Shown piece after piece: positions 25,481-37,800 of a stretch of DNA of 64,000 nt (its first letter is position 1; the number at the start of each line of letters is the position of its first letter). The translations under genes were made by a program, and so were the position numbers. Location: contig JXTB01000606.1 in assembly GCA_002914805.1 (NCBI GenBank), positions 92,409-156,408 on the forward strand, read 5' to 3'. The notes under the pieces were generated by a model. The model worked only from the letters and a program-made list of their open reading frames with translations, had not been told where the DNA came from and ran no database searches. The DNA comes from Parasponia andersonii. Taxonomy: Eukaryota; Streptophyta; Magnoliopsida; Rosales; Cannabaceae.

Positions 25481-27560
25481 TCACATGATCCAAAATCCAA
25501 AACTACAACTATTGATTTATATATTGAAAAGTACAATTTATATATTTACTTAAAAGAATCTTGTAATAATTCTATATGTAAAATTAGAAAAATTACTACC
25601 CAAATCAACAATAGAAAACGTAAAGAAGCCATTTCCATAAAAATTGCTATTTAGAAGTCCAAGAAACCATAATTTGAAAAATCTCAATTTTTAATTGGTA
25701 CTAGAGCTAAATATTTTCGACTAGAGAGGATCATATGCTCATTATGATTAGGGGAGCCTTGTAGAGGTCTTTAAAACTCAACAAAAGCTTCAAATTACAA
25801 AAAAAAAAAAAAAAAAAAGTTAATTTGTACGTTTCTCATGGTGTTACTAGTGGCATAGAGGTCTTGGGATCTTTTGATGTAACTAACCAAGTGTTTCTTC
25901 TAGTTAGTTTATTATTGATTGATGCATTATTTGTGGATCTATGATACTTATATTAAAATTGTCATTATGCTATAAATTATGTGAGTATTAATTTCGTTTT
26001 ATGGCAAATGAGTTTACACCGTGGTGACCTCATCGTGTTATTTAAGCACGTATGCTACTTACATCGTGGTGATCTCATTATATTATTTAAGCATGTATAC
26101 TTGTATTTCTATTGGAAAATATTTTCTGTAAGAATTAAATTAACAATAATATGCAATATATAAGGCTACAAAAATATTTAACAAACGTTTACAATAAACT
26201 TTAAAACAAAATTTAAAGTTACCAAAAGTTTGATCCACACTTCAATAGAATTTCAGTAGCACTTCGGAAACACTGTTACTGTCGAGGCCTGTGTAAGACA
26301 CAATGTCCTTAAAACTGATTCACTCCCTCCACTAGAATGCTTGAGGACTTTAGCTAGCATCAGTTTCCTAGGACACAACGACAAAGAGTGGCAGGCAAAG
26401 CACCAACACCTTCACTATAGGAACTGGATAATTTTGAACTCCAACACACTAAGAACCCTAGCTACAAAATTCCTAAACACTCGAAAAACTTCAGTTAGTA
26501 AACTCAAGAACTCAAGAACATTCGAAAAACTAGAGAAATTGAGAGAGAAATCAGAGAGGAAGCTACTGATTTTTGGTGTGTAGAATGAGGTGGGGAAGTT
26601 CTCCTTTTATAGTCATTTGGAGTGGGAGATTACAGACCATACTTTCAGTTGGAATAAATCCAATAAAGCCAAATATGGTTATTACATGGCCAAAAAACGC
26701 CTAGCACTAATGCTTGGTAGAATTGGAGATTTCTAGAACCTCCTCCATGGCTGTTACAAAGCCAAAATGCCTAGCACAGCCATAAAAAGATTGGCAGTTT
26801 CTAAAGGAAAATGCTTGGTAGTTTTACATGTAACTGACCATTGAATTGAAGCAGAATTGAAAAAAAAATAATCTGTCCCGTAGCAAAAGATTGGGCTTAC
26901 AAGAGTTCAAGTTTTCGGTCCGACATTTGGGCCCGCAGGTGGGGCACACACGAGCTCATGCAAATTCAAGCCCAAGCCCGATGATTTGCACCCCCCTTGC
27001 GCACGCCTGAGAGAACATCTATGGTAGTTATTCTTACCACCATCACAAAACATGGCTCTATATAAACTACTAGGAATAAGCTTCTCCCACCAATGTGGGA
27101 CTTCTTGTTTTTTCTTTCATTTTTCAATTCCAATGGTACACTTTTGAGCGACAATTTCTCATTCATCCGTGCACCATTTTGAGCGTATGAATATACGAAA
27201 TGGATATCCTCGCAGAAGAGAACAAGAACTCACCAAGACTTTTCATCAACAAGATATGGGTTCTACTTAATTTTTTGCTTCAAAATGGTTCATGAAAATG
27301 AGTTTTATAACAATTTTAGTCTTTATAAATTACTTGGGCTTCCAAGCCTAAGCTAAGTCCATATTCAACTCTTAACCCATTTTCTAACATTTTCCCTGTT
27401 ATTTTTCGGAAATATAATTTTAATTTCCATGTTAAGTCTTGTAAAGGACTAATATAAGTTTAACAATTCATCACATTTGGGGGAGCGTACAATTTTGCTT
27501 TTTATGAATCATATTACATGCTCATATCGTGGTGCTCACGTCAACTTAATTTTTAGATTT
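25481..27560 (-). mobile_element. LTR-like remains, mostly minus strand, no gene
   Basis: Read on the minus strand, CTATAAAAGGAG at about 26,603-26,614 is followed by a leader rich in CTCTCTCAATTTCTC, as in Copia LTR promoters and leaders. A second promoter-like stretch in the plus direction is at about 27,057 (CTCTATATAAACTAC), with CACCAATGTGGGACTTC following. TCGTGGTGAYCTCA-like text recurs near 26,020, 26,065 and 27,526. The open frames at 26341-26583 and 26966-27166 lie in these LTR-like stretches and are not genes. Pairing into elements is not clear. Confidence 0.4.
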
Positions 27561-30208
27561 ACAATTATAGTGCGAATTTATATGATTATTATATAATGAT
27601 GTTATGATTTGATATTGATAGTTATTTTGGACTCTATCATGTTTAATTAAGAGGTATTCTTAAGTTAAATTGTGTATTTTTCAATATAATCATAAAAGTT
27701 TATTTGTTTAACTTCAAAGTCATATTCTACACTTATTTGTCAAAGTTTTAAACCGCTAATTATTGTGACACAATTGAGAAAATTTTAGAATTTTCTCTAT
27801 TGGTGTAGTCAATGATTGGATTTTTGTTGTAAATACTCCCATAGTTGAATTTTTTATATATAATAAATCATTCATTAGTCTAAACAGTTAGTCTAAACAG
27901 TTAGCTTTTGACTATTTTTATTTGTGTTTTTTTTTTCTATAAAATCTCATTGAATCTATGTATATAGTAAAAATTGAAGTTAAATTTTTTGAAAAATATA
28001 GTTGTAACTTTGAAAATCAAAACAAATAAATTAAAAAAAAAGAAGAATTTTTTTCTTTTTGTTTTTAATTATTGACATATCATGTTTACGTTTCAGCTAT
28101 TTTTATGTTATTAATAGACAATTTTAAAGTGTAATGATATTGGCTATTTTTGTGTTGACAATTTTAAAGTGTAAAGACATCTTCTTTAATAATTCTAAAA
28201 TCTAAGTTTGGTCATATAAGTGAGTTAGATGAGATTGAAAAATAAATATAAAAGATTGTGTTTAATATGAATTAAAATGTGTTAATTTTTTTAAAAGAAA
28301 AAGCTAACATTATGTTTTTTTCGATGTTATGTCATAATTATATATAGAGATTGATTTAGAACGAAAAGAAGCTACTACAATGAATATACTAATTTAAGAA
28401 GTCAATAAAACTTATCTTTATTACTTTTTTTTATGACAAATTTTTTTCTTGAGTGAAGGATTTATTATAATTTTTTTTTCACTTGGACGAGGGCGAATTT
28501 GAGGACTTCTTACTCTCGGAAGAAGTACTTGCAGTCATCAATTACAAGTTTTTAATCTCGTACATAAATGAGAAATTATCACTAAAATATCATTGTTTTA
28601 AAAAAGTATGAAAAGTTATTTTATTATTAAAAATTCAAAATAAATACATTATATTTGAATTATTATTATATAGGGGATTATTAATTTTGACCCTCTTTCA
28701 ATACATGTGATGAAAAAAAATATAACTTATAAACCATTTATAAAATTAGGTTTTTTATTATCATGTCATTTAATGAATATTTTGGAGTTCCAAAATTACC
28801 CTTGACTCGACCTTAGTTGAAATTTTTTGACTAAGTTGAAAGAATCAAAAGTGATAAAGGCAGTACTGGGAAGACAATCGACTATGTTCGACTGAGGTCT
28901 AAATTTTTCGACTATGGTTGAACACCAGTCGAACACCAATCGAAAATTTCGACCGATGGCTTTGACCCCAGTCAAAAATGTTTAACTGGGGTCGAAATTG
29001 TCCAACTACTAGTTAAAAAATGACTAGAACAGTCAGAAGAAGTAGCTGAAAAAGTTCGACTACGGTCAAAATTTTTGACCCTAGTTAAGCGAAGGCGCTG
29101 CCGTCGAGATCGGGATCGGGACCGGTAGTAGCGATTAAAGTAGTTTGAAGTTTGTTGAAGAAACATGGTATCCAAATAATTTTGCACGTGGAACATGGCA
29201 ATTGGAGTTAGTTTTGAAAACATTAATGATTGAGTCTTATTTTTCATCACAAAGATTTAATAGACCACGTAGTTGTAAATTCCCTTTACTATATTTGATT
29301 GGTTAAAGGCTTCAAAATAATTAGTAAAATTAATATTTTACCTCTTATTGTATTATTTTAAGGCACACAATACACTTGAAAATGAAGAAAGAGAGAATAC
29401 TTATTTCATTAACCATTCGTATTTAAGAGCAAAATATATAGTACAATTTTATGTAAATTTAAGTTTACTATTATTTCCCAAACTTTGAAGTAAGTATCAT
29501 TTTGAATCTCTCCAAAAAGTATGATACAGAAATTGTTATAAAAGACTAAAGTGGAACAATTTAAAGACCAAAAGATATAGTACAACATATTATACAACCA
29601 CACATTAATGTATTGATATTTGCATATATGCCCTTTTATAGCTAAATAATCAGTGATATTCTAAATTCATGAGTGGATGTAATGAAAAAAAAATTATAAG
29701 TCAAAGGTAACAAATAATATAATAATTCAAATAGAAGGTATTTATTTTAAATATTTAATAATACAAAGTTTATTTTTTTTCGTAATTTTTTAAAATTAAA
29801 GGTATTTTAGTGATAATTTATATAAATAAAAGGTACATATTTTGAATTTCTAAAAATATTAGTTTTTTTCATACTTTTTTATAAGAGTTGGTACTTTAGC
29901 GATAACTTAATTAATTAACCTAAATATATTTTTTTGAGGGAAAGCCAAAAATTAAGTTAAGATTTGGTCTAAGTGAAAAAAAAAAACAAGAAAGAAAGGA
30001 AAAAAAAAATGATTTGGATCAAATATAGACTTGTCTAATAAATATCCATAATTCTTACTAAGACATGGGTATTTTTGTCTTTTAGGGAATTCAATCTAGA
30101 GTTTCACTTTGACCCTCTCTTAGCACCTTTGGAGAAAGATCACTCGTATTAACATAGATAGGTCATATACCACGGTGAGAAAAAACAGTGCGACTTAACA
30201 CACCCCAA

Positions 30209-30246
<38 letters not shown>

Positions 30247-30260
30247 GATATAATTTTACA
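27561..30260. other. Intergenic, AT-rich, no gene seen
   Basis: No coding region is visible. It holds many T and A runs, a degenerate GTCGAA/TTCGAC array at 28,800-29,090, a short GC-rich patch at 29,090-29,125, and a (TA)n tract at about 30,211-30,250. The minus-strand frame at 28972-29250 with Arg/Ser runs comes from the GC-rich patch and the array, not from a gene. Confidence 0.5.
28800..29090. repeat. Degenerate array of GTCGAA/TTCGAC motifs
   Basis: About 290 bp in which a core of roughly 20 bp, like TTCGACTATGGTCGAAATT, recurs with changes. The motif is itself nearly palindromic (TTCGAC...GTCGAA), so it appears in both directions, with clear members near 28,888, 28,907, 28,926, 28,948, 28,991 and 29,055. 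No known satellite comes to mind. Confidence 0.6.
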
Positions 30261-31511
30261 AAGAGATTCTATTGTAAGAGTAGTGATTTTGCCCCTACTA
30301 CGTAGGAGTATTTTTTAGACCATAAGATTGAAATAAATTTTCATCAAAAAAGCAAGTTAATGGATAACTAGATATAACACAAAATATAGAATAAAAGTTC
30401 ATTCTTCCCTCCTCTCTATCATCTGCAATTCCTACACTCTTATCTCTCTTCGCCTCCTTCAACTTTCTCTCCCTTCCACTTATTCTGTGTACCCAAAAAA
30501 CAAAAGTCAAAACTACCCAAAATAGAACAAAATAAAAAATATAATTACCCATGGAGTTAGATCAATTACTACAAACGATGAGTAAAGAAATAAAAGAAGA
30601 TGCTTGAAAACCTGTGGGTTTGATATGGTGAGAGTCTTAGAGTGAAAGGAAGAAAATATGGACATAAAGACTACTAAGAAATATCAAAGAATTTTCAAAT
30701 TGATTGGTTCTATAACTAAATGGTCTAGATTTTTCTCTTTTAGTCTGGATTTGACCAATAATACTTATTATTGAGAATTTTAGTAAGTCATTTATAAGAA
30801 CAATCTCATACTGCAAATAAAATAATCCTCTTCTGTTTTATGTATATATTTCAATTCCAAGGAAAGTAGCAAAGCTTGCTCGAGTTGTCAATTTTTTTTA
30901 ATTTTCTTTATTCAAAAATTTTCATTTTGATTTTTAATTTTATTTGAGATTTGAGTGAGCAAAATAGAACCTTTTCTTTCAATTCTTTTTATTTTTTTTT
31001 GTTTCTACCATTCTAACAAATTTTTTAAAAAACCCAAATGAAAACTTATCATCTTCTTCAAAATATTTAGTATAGAAAAGACCGAAATAGTCTCATAAGA
31101 TTGGAAGCAGATATAATCTTTTTTTTCTTTTTCTCGTTTTTTTTAATTCTCTTCTTTTTTTTATTCTTTTTATCTATCGTTCCAACAAATTTTTTCGAAA
31201 GTCTAAAAGAAAACTCGTCTTCTTGTTCTTCTTCAATCAGATCAAAAATATTTGGCAAAAAGATAAACAACCAAAAATAAACTAGAAATGAGTAAGATCA
31301 TAAAAAGTGTTTTTACAATACAATTTTCCTTTTTATTTTTTGGGTTTTTGCTTTTATTATTATTATTATTTTTTTTTTGTTTAGAAGTAGATAACTAATG
31401 CACTAAGGTGTACATAAAACTTATACGAAGATCTATAATTTATACCATTAGATTTAGCCCCGCGACTAATAAAATACTCGCAAAATGGTTGCTCCTACAC
31501 TAGAATATCCC
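30261..31511. mobile_element. Mutator-like non-autonomous element upstream of VAC14
   Basis: The 1251-bp element is flanked by a perfect 10-bp direct repeat TAATTTTACA (30251-30260 and 31512-31521). Its ends are inverted repeats: left AAGAGATTCTATTGTAAGAG and right, on the minus strand, GGGATATTCTAGTGTAGGAG, continuing less well to TTTTGC. Duplications of 9-11 bp with long inverted repeats fit Mutator-like elements. It has no transposase. Inside is an imperfect duplication of roughly 165 bp (about 30,960-31,270) that includes the CAAATTTTTT...GAAAACT stretch. Its right end is 388 bp before the VAC14 start codon. Confidence 0.75.
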
Positions 31512-31899
31512 TAATTTTACATCATATATTTTTTGAATTTAAGAAAAAAAAAAAGATAGAAGAAAAGGAAGAAGAAGAAAACTCTGAATAAGGAAAGTTC
31601 TGAAAATTTGGGTTCCATTTTTCGTGAATTGCGATTCGATTTTCCGAAACCAGATCTGATTTTTTATCTCACGGAAAATTCGATTCTAAATTTGGCAATT
31701 TGAAAAAGAAAAGGAAAAGGAAGAGTTTTTGGAAATTTGTTTTTTAAAACCCTAGCCAGAGGAGAAATATGTTTCGACTCGAACAAGAAAAGATCCGAAA
31801 ACGGCTTTGATTTTCTTGGTCTCGCTTTTCTCTCTTTCTCTCTCTTATTTTCTTGTCCGAGAAAATTCAGTTCCTGACTGAGTCCTCCTAGGGTTTCGC
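31512..31899 (+). promoter_or_regulatory. VAC14 proximal promoter and 5' leader with telo-box motifs
   Basis: The only unique sequence between the Mutator-like element and the VAC14 start codon. AAACCCTAG at 31747-31755 and CTAGGGTTT at 31889-31897, directly before the ATG, are telo-box (AAACCCTA) motifs, which are common near starts of plant housekeeping and translation-related genes. A third lies in intron 1 (CTAGGGTTTTT near 32,007). The C/T-rich stretch near 31,825-31,850 is a typical plant leader. No clear TATA box was found. The transcription start is not known. Confidence 0.5.
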
Positions 31900-34800
31900 A
31901 TGGCCGACGCTCTATCTGTGATTCCCGCTTTTGTTCTTCGAAATCTCTCGGACAAGCTCTACGAGAAGCGAAAGAATGCCGCTCTTGAGGTTTGATTTCG
32001 TTCACTAGGGTTTTTGCGTTTGTTTTATGGATCTTCAATTGGATTTTATGCATATATCTGTATGTATGTATGTATGTATGCATATATCTATAGGTTGAGG
32101 GCATTGTGAAGAATTTAGCGTCGAGTGGGGATCATGATAAGATAACAGCGGTTATCAATCTTCTCACTAATGAATTTACGTATTCTCCTCAAGCGAATCA
32201 CAGGAAGGTATGGAGAGATGAGTATAGTTGATGAAATTGGGCGTGATTTCGGTGAATTCATGGTGTATTTTGGATCTTCTCATGGTTTTGGTTATCGTCT
32301 TCCATGTTCTTGTGCAGGGAGGATTGATAGGATTAGCTGCTGCTACGGTTGGGTTGAGTACCGAGGCGGCTCAACATCTAGAGGTAAGGGTTGAATTCAA
32401 TTTTTTTTATCCTTTTTCATTTTTGTTTAAATTTCCATGTTTTCTTTGTTACTTCTGACTTTAGATTATGATTTTTTGGATGGTTGCCTAAAATGATTTG
32501 AATTTGAGGAACATGAATGAATGACTAAGCTTGCCTCATTAGTGAGTTTTAGAAGCTATTTACCGGTCTAAGCTGCAAAGTAAAAAGATTGCTTCTTGTG
32601 TTTATTTGGCATGACCAATACATGTGAAGCCGGATCCAAAATGAGTAAGAATGCCAAGACAGTCAACTTCAAGTTACAGATGATTTCATTTTGTGTTTCA
32701 AATCAGGCAGAAACAGGGATACTTTCCTTTTTCCTTGATCAATTTGAAGGGACATAGTTTCTACATGTGTAAGGAGCCTTTAGGATTTAGATAGATGTTT
32801 GGTCAAGGTTACTGAATTTGTAGATAATTTCAATGAATATCCTTCTTGCAGCTGGCCTGGTTTTTAAGGATGAGATAGATGCACGAGACCTTTTAATTTG
32901 TAAAATAAGTTCAAATGGGACTGCAAAATCCCCATTTCCTATTTCTTTTAGATAGGGGGTTTTGATCAAGAGGTCTGTAGGGATTGTGAATGGTGCTTTA
33001 TAGTGGATTGCTTTTCAGTTGCTATGGTGGTTTGCATTTCTTTTATGTCAAAATTGATGGACTTATAGTTTTAAATTTTTATTGGATTTGCTGCAAAATG
33101 CAAGGATCCACTCCCTTTTGACGCCCTACCTTCAGTTAGCTAATCGTGTAAATCTAAAACTACAAGTATTTGTTATCTTTTAGGTGCTGTTTCCCTGAAA
33201 TTACTTGTTCGCATTTATGTGAATATTGTTAATTTTATGTTTCAAATGCATTTAGGATATACATATAGCAAAGTTATGACTAGTGTAATGGATTTTTCCC
33301 CACTCTGACTTTGGTAACAGAGAAAATTTTGATTAGGCTCTCAAATTACTAAGTTTTCGTTAAATTTGATTTAAAGACTAAAGTTTGAATTGAAGATTAT
33401 ATCACCATTTCTGTTTCCTTTAATCAGTAGCTCTGCCTGCTTACTGTACGTACTTAAGGTGATCTGCTTGCTGACTGTACATGAAAAGTACATTATGCTG
33501 AAGTTAAAGCATGATGCTTTATGCAAAACTATTTTGTTGGTCATGTTACTGATCCTGTTACTCAAGTGAATACGGTTTATTTGTTAGTCTTTTCAGTTAA
33601 TGGATCCAATTTTCATGTGGAATCAAATCTATTATTGGAAGCACTACACCAGAGGCTACTGTATCTGATGATCCTGATATCTGAGTTGTCATTTATTCTA
33701 GAATAACGATCTATGCTGAATTTTCCTTCCTTACCACATTTTCTCCCACATTAATGTTATTATGTATTTTCTTTTGCTTATGGTGTATCTTTCAGCAAAT
33801 TGTGCCTCCGGTGCTTAATTCCTTTTCTGACCAAGACAGCAGAGTTCGTTATTATGCTTGTGAAGCTCTATATAACATTGCAAAGGTGAGTGATTAGCTG
33901 ACATAATCATGAACTTATTATGTTAAGTCCCCATATTTATACTGGGCGTGATATGTATCTTTGCTTTTTGAACAGGTTGTAAGAGGGGATTTTATCATAT
34001 TCTTTAATCAGATTTTTGATGCTTTATGTAAGCTCTCAGCTGACTCAGATGCCAATGTACAAAGTGCTGCCCATCTTCTAGATCGGCTTGTGAAGGTAGA
34101 TTATTATCCAGAATTCTCAACCATTTCATGTTTCAAATTTAACTTTCAGCTCGTTCCCTCTAGTTGTCTTCCAGCTAGATGTTTCTTTCTTATATCAATT
34201 CCTTATTATGGAACAGGATATTGTTACTGAAAGTGATCAATTCAGGTGTGTTCTTTTTTTGTCATTTTTTTAAATTGTCTGAATGTCATTTTTTCAATTG
34301 ATGAGTTATTCTTTTCTTTTTGTTATTAGAGAACAACTCTGTTAATTAATTTCCTTTTGTGTTTTTGTTTTCTTCAGTATTGAAGAATTTATACCATTGT
34401 TGAGGGAGCGCATGAATGTCCTAAATCCCTATGTTCGTCAGTTTTTGGTTGGATGGATAACTGTATTAGACAGTGTCCCAGACATTGATATGCTGGGATT
34501 TCTTCCTGATTTCCTAGATGGTAATTTTATCTAAATGCTGATGTTTCGTTTCTTCTTTTTCTACTATATGCATTTGGCCTCACAGTTCCCAATTAATTTC
34601 AGGTTTGTTTAATATGTTAAGTGATTCTAGCCATGAAATACGCCAGCAAGCCGATTCGGCTCTTTCAGAGTTTCTTCAAGAGATCAAGAACTCCCCAGTA
34701 AGTTGATGCTAAAATTGAGATGATTGGCTCTGTTGCCCATGCTACTCCCCTTGCTTTTATTTTTCTAAAACAAGTGCACAGTATTTTGCACCCCACCCTT

Positions 34801-37800
34801 ACATGCTCTCTACATATGCGTACATATTATTTCAAACCAAAGATCTCCAAGAAAGTTTTCTGCTAATATTGGGAAATTTGGCTTCGATGACTTTGGTATC
34901 TACTCCTTTGCTTTCAACAATTTGTGCCTCCAACCCCTACATTTTCTCTTTATATTCGTGTCTGTGCTTGTGCTTAGCAATAGTTTTCTTTTTTCTTCTT
35001 GGCTGAAAGTGGTTACTTTCTTTCTTAATATTTAACCAAATCCGTCGTATACCAGAAAAATGAATATTCTAATTAAGAGTAGCTTTACAAGTCCTTGTTG
35101 TTATGTATTTTGACATGAAACAAGTTATTTTGTTCATTTGTAATTTCTGACTCGAGCAGTGCTACTCTTGAAGTCTGTAGATTATGGCCGCATGGCTGAG
35201 ATTCTGGTGCAGAGGGCTGCTTCTTCAGATGAATTTACTCGGTTAACAGCTGTCACATGGGTAGGTTACTTTACATTGTATTCCTCATTCAATTTGTTTA
35301 TCATAGCTTCATAATATGATAGCTTTTATTACTGTAATTTTGTAATATTTATACAATCAAATTCATTGCTGCTTGACTGTGCAGATAAACGAATTTGTAA
35401 AACTTGGTGGAGATCAGCTTGTTCCATACTATGCTGATATTCTGGGGGCCATTTTGCCTTGCATATCTGATAAAGAAGAGAAGATTAGAGTGGTAAGTTG
35501 GTTCATTGTCTTTCCTAGTTTTATTTGGTCAGTGAGTTGTTCTCCCCTGTACTCTGTTGAGTTAATTCATTGATTTGATTTTATCTTTTTTAATTTTTGA
35601 AAAAACTCAGCAACAACAAAATTTATTTATTTCTAAAGGTTGCTCGTGAAACCAATGAAGAACTTCGTACAATTAAGGGCTTTCAAGCTGAAGGATTTGA
35701 TGTGGGATCCATCCTCTCTATTGCAAGGAGGTGCATTTTTTAGACCTGGGAAACAATAGTTTAAAAATGTTACTAGAAAGTTGCACTTTTATGGGGATTT
35801 AGTGCTGGTGCTCCATTAGGAGCTATGGGAATGTTATTAATCCCTTTATTTATTATTTATTTACTCTTCTGGAGCTTCCTTCTTAAAGTTAGTTAAAAAA
35901 GAATGGTGTCAGATCACTGGGCTACAATACGTTACTTTGTGGTAATTGGTGGATATTTTGATTGCTCAGGGAATTATCTAGTGAATGGGAGGCTACTAGA
36001 ATTGAAGCATTGCACTGGATATCGACACTTTTAAACAGACATCGTGCTGAGGTAAGTAAGAACTTGCATGCTCTACGACTTCTTTTTTCTTAGCCTATGA
36101 GAAAAAGAGTAGGAACCTGTTTTTAAATTGTGGTTTATCTATTTCTTGTTTGTTTGTTTTGCATACTTGTTTGTCCCTGTAATGTTTACTCGGTAGAGTT
36201 TTCAGGAGAACTTCCTTTCTCAAATTTTGTGCTTAGTGACTCTTGACATCCCAGAAGGCCTTTGTGAACTGAAGCAATATTAGCTTCTGAGGACTATGCC
36301 ATTTCATGCTCGATTCCTAGAAATTCCTTGGTGTAGAAACTCTTCAGATGGACTCTTCTTTCATCGTAGTCCTTAATAGAAATCAGGGGAATTTTTCTGG
36401 AATACCAACTATTTAGGTTCTAATTTGGTTATTTTACCTGGAGACACTTGAGACAACATTTTTCATTTCCATTTTAATGTTTAGTCTTAGATAATAGATA
36501 TAATGTAAAGTTGGAAATACTATCTTGTGTTACAAATTGTTTTGGCTATTGCGAATTAAAATAGGGGAAGATCTGATTAAATGATGTATAGTAATGGTAG
36601 TTTTTTGGGGTTTTTTTTCCCTTTTTTTTTTTTCTTGATGTGAATTTATCTTTTGTGTTTTTTGTTTGGCCTTATTTTGGCTCAATATCACCTAAGTAGT
36701 AATTTTCAAATTGACAGGTCTTGACTTTTCTGAGCGACATATTTGATACCCTTTTGATTCCACTTTCAGATCCATTTGATGAGGTAAATCATCTTTTTTC
36801 TCTTTTTTCCTTTTTTTTTTTTTTTTTTTGGGTCTCTGTTGGTCACATCATTCATTATTATTTTTTTTCTAGGGATTTTCTCTGCTGTCATAATGATTGT
36901 GGTTACATTTTCTCTTTTCTTGTAATTGTTGCCATCTCCATCTTATTCTTCATGAGTACCGTTTACACTTAGGTATTGTAGCTCACAAATAGTTGTTTTC
37001 AGTATAACATGTTTGGATGTTGTATGGTGCCAGCATATGTACTAACATTTAAGCATATACCCACATTTGTTGTGACCCCGTATGAGCTTGTATCCATATT
37101 CCACTATGGAAATTGATCTGGGGGGAAGTGTGGTACTTTTAAAATGTCGAGGGTAAAATTTAAAACTTAAAAAAAGTGTAAATAATAGAACACAAGTTTT
37201 GTTTTCTTTTGCAAATTACAATGAGTAATACTACCCCAAATGATGTGGCAAGTTTTCAAACAACATACATTGTCACACTGGGGACATTTAATGGTTATTT
37301 TGTGTGGCAGCTTTACCCCAAATGATGTGGCAAGTTTTCAAATAACATGCTTTGTCACACTAGGCACATTTAATGGTTACTTTGTGTGGCTTAAAGCTGC
37401 CACAATTCTTTGATGTGAAAATATTTGGCACAAATTTAAGGGATAAAAAAATAGTTATTATAGTACTGGTAAGGTTGTAATGGTTATCATCCCATTTGTC
37501 ACATTCATTTTGCTGTAGAGAATACAATGGTTCCGTAGTAAATTAATATAACCTTTTGACTTGAGTGTCCTTAATCTGATTTTCTAGCGTTGGAATTTTA
37601 GAATGGTATCTAGTTTTTCTAATTTGTTCCAGTTCTTGATTCTTCTCTAGGTTGTACTTCTGGTTCTTGAGGTTCATGCATGCATAGCAAAAGATCCCCA
37701 ACATTTTCGTCAGCTGGTTGTTTTTCTGGTGCATCATTTTAGGAATGATGATTCTCTTCTGCAGAAGTGAGTTTCTTTCTATTCTCTCTCCACAGTTGTT

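Noticed and set aside
28800-29090. CRISPR-like array
   Set aside because: Repeats are degenerate, inverted and without uniform spacers, in a plant genome.
28972-29250. Minus-strand frame with SRSRSRRQR, like an SR splicing factor
   Set aside because: The Arg/Ser run comes from a GATCGGGATCGGGACC simple stretch next to a repeat array; there is no RNA-binding domain.
31664-32104. 146-codon minus-strand frame
   Set aside because: It is antisense to the VAC14 leader, exon 1 and a microsatellite; it has no domain.
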